A DNA stretch of 64,000 bases from Metabacillus flavus (lineage in GTDB: Bacteria; Bacillota; Bacilli; Bacillales; Bacillaceae): contig NZ_JAGVRK010000001.1 of the NCBI RefSeq assembly GCF_018283675.1, positions 930,001 to 994,000 of the forward strand. Reading direction: 5' to 3'. The notes beneath the pieces were generated by a model that saw only the letters and a program-made list of their open reading frames with translations, was not told the origin of the DNA and did no database searches. This document shows positions 59,844 to 64,000 of this stretch, piece after piece (the stretch's first letter is position 1; each line of letters starts with the position of its first letter). The position numbers and the translations under genes are program-made.

Positions 59844-59970
59844 GTACTTGATCCCCCTTAAAAAGTAAGCTTGATAAAATATATGACAGAAATTTCAATT
59901 TAGTAGTGAAAAGGTTCGGAACATTCTTTATAATAAATTCTAATATCATCAGGGGATGTGTTGAGAAGCA

Positions 59971-60105
59971 ATGATAACCGTTGTTAAAGCAAGTCTTGAA
60001 CACATTCAAGGAATCATTCGTGTTTGTTCAGATGGCTACAGGAGTACATACCTTTTCAATGAGTACATAGAACGCAGACCGAGACAAAAAGAAATTATTC
60101 ACTAA
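59971..60105 (+). pseudogene. GNAT acetyltransferase N-terminal remnant
   Basis: 44 codons beginning MITVVKASLEHIQGIIRVCSDG, the first strand and helix of a GNAT N-acetyltransferase. It ends soon after at RPRQKEIIH, without the acetyl-CoA-binding motif. Probably a decayed gene; the intact GNAT gene that follows is not its remainder. Confidence 0.55.
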
Positions 60106-60145
60106 GATGCTAAGATGCAAGAGAAGACTGTAAGGGGGCTGCATT

Positions 60146-60937
60146 ATGATTAGACAACTAACAGAAAAAGACCATGAACAATGCTATTCCTACGTTTCCG
60201 GGAAGCCTGCTGAAAACTTGTTTATTATAGGGGACATCGAAGCATTCGGGTACAATGAGCCTTTTCAGAAGGTGTGGGGCGATTTTAATGAGGATGGCGA
60301 GCTTAAGGGGATTCTATTAAAATATGAAGCGAATTATATTCCTTTTTCCCATGGAGATTTTGATGCAAGCGGATTTGCCGGAATTATGAAGGCGGACCCG
60401 GAATGGGGAATTCTTTCAGGTCTTGAGGAAGTAACGGTAAAACTGGAGCCGTTCCTTGAACGGAGCGCTGAGAAACGTGTGCTGCATTATGCAAAATGCG
60501 TCAAGCTGGAGAAGGCGTTTAGTGACCGCCCAGCAGTAACCGTGAAAAAGGCAAGGATTGAGGATGCGGAACGGATTCTGAACCTGCATAAAGAGATTGA
60601 AGAATTTACATCAGCGGGAGAGAGTGTGGAAAGCAAGCGCCGTAACATGGAGAAGGGTGTTTCGAGAACGTATTATGTGGAAAAGGAGGGCAGCATGGTC
60701 AGCGCTGCTTCTACCGCAGCTGAAAACACTCTTTCAGCAATGGTGGTCGGTGTATGTACACTAAATGACCATAAGCGGAAAGGCTATGCCACTCAGTGCA
60801 TGCTTGAGCTATGCGGTGACGTACTGAGTGAGGGACGCGAGCTCTGCTTGTTTTACGATAACCTGGATGCCGGCAAAATTTATAAACGGATTGGATTTAA
60901 GGATATTGGGATGTGGTCGATGTATAGTTTTTCATAA
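60146..60937 (+). CDS. GNAT family N-acetyltransferase
   Basis: 263 aa with an N-terminal helper domain (residues 1-135) and a C-terminal GNAT domain (about 136-263; VKKARIEDAERILNLHKEIEE, then the acetyl-CoA loop HKRKGYATQCMLELC, and YKRIGFKDIG). Ribosome-binding site AAGGGGG. Acetyl acceptor unknown. Confidence 0.83.
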   Translation: MIRQLTEKDHEQCYSYVSGKPAENLFIIGDIEAFGYNEPFQKVWGDFNEDGELKGILLKYEANYIPFSHGDFDASGFAGIMKADPEWGILSGLEEVTVKLEPFLERSAEKRVLHYAKCVKLEKAFSDRPAVTVKKARIEDAERILNLHKEIEEFTSAGESVESKRRNMEKGVSRTYYVEKEGSMVSAASTAAENTLSAMVVGVCTLNDHKRKGYATQCMLELCGDVLSEGRELCLFYDNLDAGKIYKRIGFKDIGMWSMYSFS

Positions 60938-60943
60938 CGAACG

Positions 60944-60972
60944 GGCTGCCTTTTCATCAGGCAGTTTTTTTA
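60944..60972 (+). terminator. Terminator of GNAT gene
   Basis: CTGCCT / AGGCAG stem with loop TTTCATC, then seven T residues. Confidence 0.8.
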
Positions 60973-61054
60973 ATGCCGGTGCCTTTATCCTCATATAGTA
61001 AGAAGGAATCCGACTATCGAACGATTGATTAAGACAATCATTTTCATTATTATT

Positions 61055-61073
61055 AATGAGATTGATTCTCATT
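61055..61073. promoter_or_regulatory. Fur box upstream of siderophore operon
   Basis: AATGAGATTGATTCTCATT: 19-bp inverted repeat with 7-bp perfect arms, the classic Fur site, 25 bases before the start codon. A second, poorer half-site cluster lies at 61034-61050. Expected to repress when iron is plentiful. Confidence 0.85.
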
Positions 61074-61098
61074 ATCGAAAGAGAGAGGGCCATTGCGT

Positions 61099-62934
61099 AT
61101 GAATGACTTACATAGTGCACAGAAGGGCATTCTCGACAGACTTATGCAATGTCTGCTTAGGGAAAAGCTTTTACCTTATATTGAAGAAAAGAACGCTATT
61201 AGAGTTGAACTTTCTAAGAATTCATATATCCAAGTAGAAGTAAAAAGAAAGTTTTATCTGAACCGGATTGAAATTTCCGACGTTTCCTATATTCAGCCTT
61301 CGGGTACAGCCCGTATTGGAAATTCTGAACAGCTGATTCATCTGCTGCAGTCTTATCGTCTGTTTCCGGAATCTGAGGAAGCGGCAGTCTTTAGCAGGGA
61401 ACTGCAGAATAGTGCAGAAAATTACCAGATCAGTTTAAAGGAATTTTCCAAAAGACAGAAAACCTGGCTACCGTATCGGGAGCAACATGATAACCCAATC
61501 AGCTGGATTCATCAGCTTGCAGTTGAAAATGAGACTTTTAGTCCGCTGGCATTTTTTGAACAGCTTGCCGTTCATGGTCATACTCTGCATCCATGTACAA
61601 AAACAAAAATGGGGATGAGTTTAAAAGAGTCCGCTGTTTACTCTCCTGAATGCGGCGGTATGCCTGAGGTTGTTTACGCAGCGGTTCATAAAAGCAGGAC
61701 CGCAGCCAGTGTTTTGAATGGAAGCGAAATTAAAACCCTTTTGTTCCGGCAGAATGCCGCTCTTGAGGAAGCGTTCAGAAACGAACTGAATAGCCAGTTT
61801 CTAAATCCTGAGGACTATGAATTGCTTCCGCTTCATCCATGGCAGGCTGAACATGTTATACCTGAGCTTTATTGCGGGGAACTTCAAGACCGTCTTGTTG
61901 TGCTGATTGAGGGGATAAAGGAGCCGGCATTTGCCCTTGCTTCATTGCGCACCCTTTTACCGGCAGCACAGGGACGGAGGAATCCGTATCACCTGAAAAC
62001 AGCAATCAGAGTTCAGGCAACAAGTGCCGTTCGAACCGTATCGCCAGCTTCAGCGAGCCATGGACCTAAATTTACACAGCTGTTTCAGGAGTTAGCAAAT
62101 CGTCCTGATTTTCCTGAAACTCTGATTTTAGTTAAAGAAGAGGGCGGCATTCATTTCAAGGATCAAGGTTCCTCAGATGAACGGGAAAAAAACCTGGCTG
62201 CGATGATTAGGGAAAATCCTGAGGTCTATACGGATTCCGCGAATGGAGAACTAGCCATCCCGGGCGTAGCTTTCCTCTCTGATTCACCATTCGGAAATGG
62301 ATCTCTTCTTACTGAAATAGTCCGTTTATACAAAAAGAGCAAAAACTCAGGAAGTCTTGAGGAAGCCGCAAAGAACTGGATCAGGGATTATTCTAGGCTG
62401 CTCTTTCAATCCGTTCTTCCAGTGATGACCCGTTACGGCATTGCTTTGGAAGCCCACTTGCAAAACAGCATCCCGGTATTGAAGCATGGGGTGCCGGTCA
62501 AATTAATTGTAAGAGACTATGGCGGGATTAAGCTTTTTAATGAGCGGCTTCAAAAAACAGGGCTTGAATTTGTCTTTCAAATGGAAACCCATGTGGAAGC
62601 ACAAAATGCCGAAGCCCTGCAGGACACCGTTTCACATGCGATCATCCAGAATCATCTTGGCGAGCTGATTATAACGCTTGTTAAGGAGCTGAATTTAGAT
62701 GAAGAAAAGCTCTGGAAGATTGCATCTGAAGAGATGGATCTCGTTTGGAATTCCCTCTGTGATGATTCCGATGCGGCGTCTGACAGAAAGGCGTTAATGG
62801 AAAGAGAATTGTCTCTTAAAAGTCTAGTGGGTATGAGGCTTGAGCATACGATTGATAATACGTACACGAAGGTCTCCAACCCCTTTGCGGCCGTGAAAGA
62901 AGGAGGAAGCAAACGTGCTGAATTACCGAACTGA
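61099..62934 (+). CDS. IucA/IucC-family NIS siderophore synthetase (first)
   Basis: 611 aa ATP-dependent synthetase that joins citrate-type carboxylates to amines or alcohols (NRPS-independent siderophore pathway). Signatures: GHTLHPCTKTKMGMS (about residue 170), the HPWQ motif in LLPLHPWQAEHVI, and the C-terminal FhuF-like part with ALEAHLQNSIPVLKHG and VRDYGG. ATG 61099 is 9 bases after GAGGG; the TTG at 61093 is too close. Immediately downstream of a Fur box and overlapping the next synthetase gene by 20 bases. Confidence 0.92.
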   Translation: MNDLHSAQKGILDRLMQCLLREKLLPYIEEKNAIRVELSKNSYIQVEVKRKFYLNRIEISDVSYIQPSGTARIGNSEQLIHLLQSYRLFPESEEAAVFSRELQNSAENYQISLKEFSKRQKTWLPYREQHDNPISWIHQLAVENETFSPLAFFEQLAVHGHTLHPCTKTKMGMSLKESAVYSPECGGMPEVVYAAVHKSRTAASVLNGSEIKTLLFRQNAALEEAFRNELNSQFLNPEDYELLPLHPWQAEHVIPELYCGELQDRLVVLIEGIKEPAFALASLRTLLPAAQGRRNPYHLKTAIRVQATSAVRTVSPASASHGPKFTQLFQELANRPDFPETLILVKEEGGIHFKDQGSSDEREKNLAAMIRENPEVYTDSANGELAIPGVAFLSDSPFGNGSLLTEIVRLYKKSKNSGSLEEAAKNWIRDYSRLLFQSVLPVMTRYGIALEAHLQNSIPVLKHGVPVKLIVRDYGGIKLFNERLQKTGLEFVFQMETHVEAQNAEALQDTVSHAIIQNHLGELIITLVKELNLDEEKLWKIASEEMDLVWNSLCDDSDAASDRKALMERELSLKSLVGMRLEHTIDNTYTKVSNPFAAVKEGGSKRAELPN

Positions 62935-64000
62935 TTCAAAACAGGGCGAAAATCCATTTGCACTGGAGACGCTGAAATATTTGGAGAAGCAGCTTCCTCA
63001 TTTGAAGAAAGTCTATTTGGAACAGCTGCCTAGGGCAGAGGAAGCGATTTTGCATAAATGGATGGAATCTCTTTTGCGGGAGGACGTCTTGAACATGAGA
63101 AGCGAAGCAGTGGAGTGGGAACAGAAGGTCACTGGCCGGAATTCCTCTGGAAAGCCTTCCACGTTTCTATCCATCCAGCTGAATGATCGGGCAAGCCTGA
63201 TTGCAGCCTGTTCTGGAAGGCATGCCTTCAACCGGATTATGGTTAGCGACCTGTTTCTCTTAAAGGATGGACTGTTTAAGATTAAATCCTGTTCCGAGCT
63301 GCTTGAGCTGCTTCAAAACCGGCATCCCCGTTTTTGGGAGTTTGGAGGAAGCTGGGAAACCTATGCCGAGGAGCTTATGAATGGAAGTGCAAATCTGGCC
63401 CTGACTTATGCTGTGTTTGAGGAAATGAAAAGCAAGCTCCCCAGACAGGAAAATTTGTACAGCTATGCTGAAAAATTATCGAAGCCAGCTTTGTTTTTTG
63501 AACAGCTTTGCATTGAGGGCCATCACCTTCACCCGGGAACGAAGACGAAAATGGGCATGCAGGCAAAGGATGTATTTGACTATTCCCCTGAACTGGGAGG
63601 CAAGGTTAACATCCGGTTTGTCCTTGGTAAAAAAGAAGCGTTTATATGGAAGGTGCAGTCAAATAGAGAACCGAATAAGTTTTTGTTTTCCATGCTGCCC
63701 GGGTTGGAAGAAACGGCAGAAAAAGAGTGCCGCATGAGAGGGTTGAAGCTGGATGATTGGCTAATGATACCGGTCCATCCATGGCAAATGAATTATATGC
63801 TTCCTGAGCTGTTCAAAAAGGAGATGGATTCCGGAATTATTCAGGAGCTTGATCTGAAATGGGAGGCATATCCAACGACCTCCTTTAGGACCGTCATTCC
63901 AAAAGGCAGTGATTTGTTTATAAAGCTTCCAGTTCACTCGCAGATGACATCAACAAAGCGCTCTGTGTCAGCTCAAACAGCTTGCAACGGTCCTGCAGTC
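62915..64000 (+). CDS. IucA/IucC-family NIS siderophore synthetase (second, cut by window end)
   Basis: 362 codons visible from GTG 62915, preceded by AAGGAGGA. GHHLHPGTKTKMGMQAKD and IPVHPWQMNYMLPE mark the family; the remaining ~230 residues lie beyond the window. It overlaps the first synthetase in another frame, so the two are translationally coupled. Two different IucA/IucC enzymes in a row imply a siderophore made by two condensations, as for aerobactin, schizokinen or staphyloferrin. Confidence 0.92.
   Translation, partial: MLNYRTDSKQGENPFALETLKYLEKQLPHLKKVYLEQLPRAEEAILHKWMESLLREDVLNMRSEAVEWEQKVTGRNSSGKPSTFLSIQLNDRASLIAACSGRHAFNRIMVSDLFLLKDGLFKIKSCSELLELLQNRHPRFWEFGGSWETYAEELMNGSANLALTYAVFEEMKSKLPRQENLYSYAEKLSKPALFFEQLCIEGHHLHPGTKTKMGMQAKDVFDYSPELGGKVNIRFVLGKKEAFIWKVQSNREPNKFLFSMLPGLEETAEKECRMRGLKLDDWLMIPVHPWQMNYMLPELFKKEMDSGIIQELDLKWEAYPTTSFRTVIPKGSDLFIKLPVHSQMTSTKRSVSAQTACNGPAV

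Overview
The window looks like chromosomal DNA of a low-GC, Gram-positive, spore-former-type member of the Bacillaceae. The families present (ArsC, LutABC/LutP/LutR, CitST-CitM-YflP, glycolate oxidase GlcDF, c-di-AMP and TPP riboswitches, cre, Rex and Fur boxes, strong AGGAGG ribosome-binding sites) are those of Bacillus and its relatives, but the gene order is not that of B. subtilis. There is no rRNA, tRNA, prophage, intact insertion sequence or CRISPR array. The window opens inside arsC and closes inside a second IucA/IucC siderophore synthetase.

Layout. 1-17 kb holds housekeeping and accessory genes: a frameshifted SgrR-type regulator divergent from an MFS carrier; two tandem secreted helical (SbsC-like) paralogs; a small wHTH / membrane / PH-domain operon; a MerR-TipA regulator with a textbook 19-bp-spacer operator-promoter; a NupC carrier; a c-di-AMP riboswitch in front of a CBS protein and MgtC; a YkgA-type amidinohydrolase; a DHA2 drug pump; and a nucleobase deaminase. 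A 42-bp minisatellite follows at 17.4-17.8 kb. 18-31.5 kb is a 2-hydroxy-acid island: glycolate oxidase (glcF, glcD), a CdaR regulator, lactate permease lutP, regulator lutR, a three-gene DUF2089 operon, lutABC, and L-lactate dehydrogenase behind a Rex box. lutP and lutABC share an identical palindrome just downstream of their promoters, and lutP also has a perfect cre.

31.5-43.5 kb holds signal peptidase I, a CtaG/DUF2243 pair, a Rieske oxygenase, a truncated Rrf2 regulator running into a decayed glutathione peroxidase, a glyoxalase-fold protein, a Hol_Tox type I toxin locus, a third SbsC-like secreted protein, and the citrate system citS-citT-citM-yflP with two cre sites. 43.7-57 kb carries czcD, maa, a K+/Na+ antiporter, an ECF sigma / anti-sigma pair, a nucleoside hydrolase, two crcB genes, the wreck of a cadC-cadA cadmium locus interrupted by a MITE, a NUDIX hydrolase, a DinB protein, an MBL-fold hydrolase, an Lrp regulator, chrA and a DUF3231 protein. 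57-64 kb has a TPP-riboswitch-controlled tenA, an M50-like protein with HQxxH in place of HExxH, a ferritin-like protein, acetyltransferases and a Fur-box-controlled NIS siderophore operon.

Two signals are not explained by ordinary genes. (1) A MITE family of three copies has 12-bp terminal inverted repeats and 8-bp target duplications; the copy inside the cadA remnant can be removed in silico to restore the reading frame exactly. (2) At least six intergenic loci carry degenerate tandem repeats whose sequence differs from locus to locus but whose period is about 20-21 bp (or 42 bp), mostly between convergent genes.
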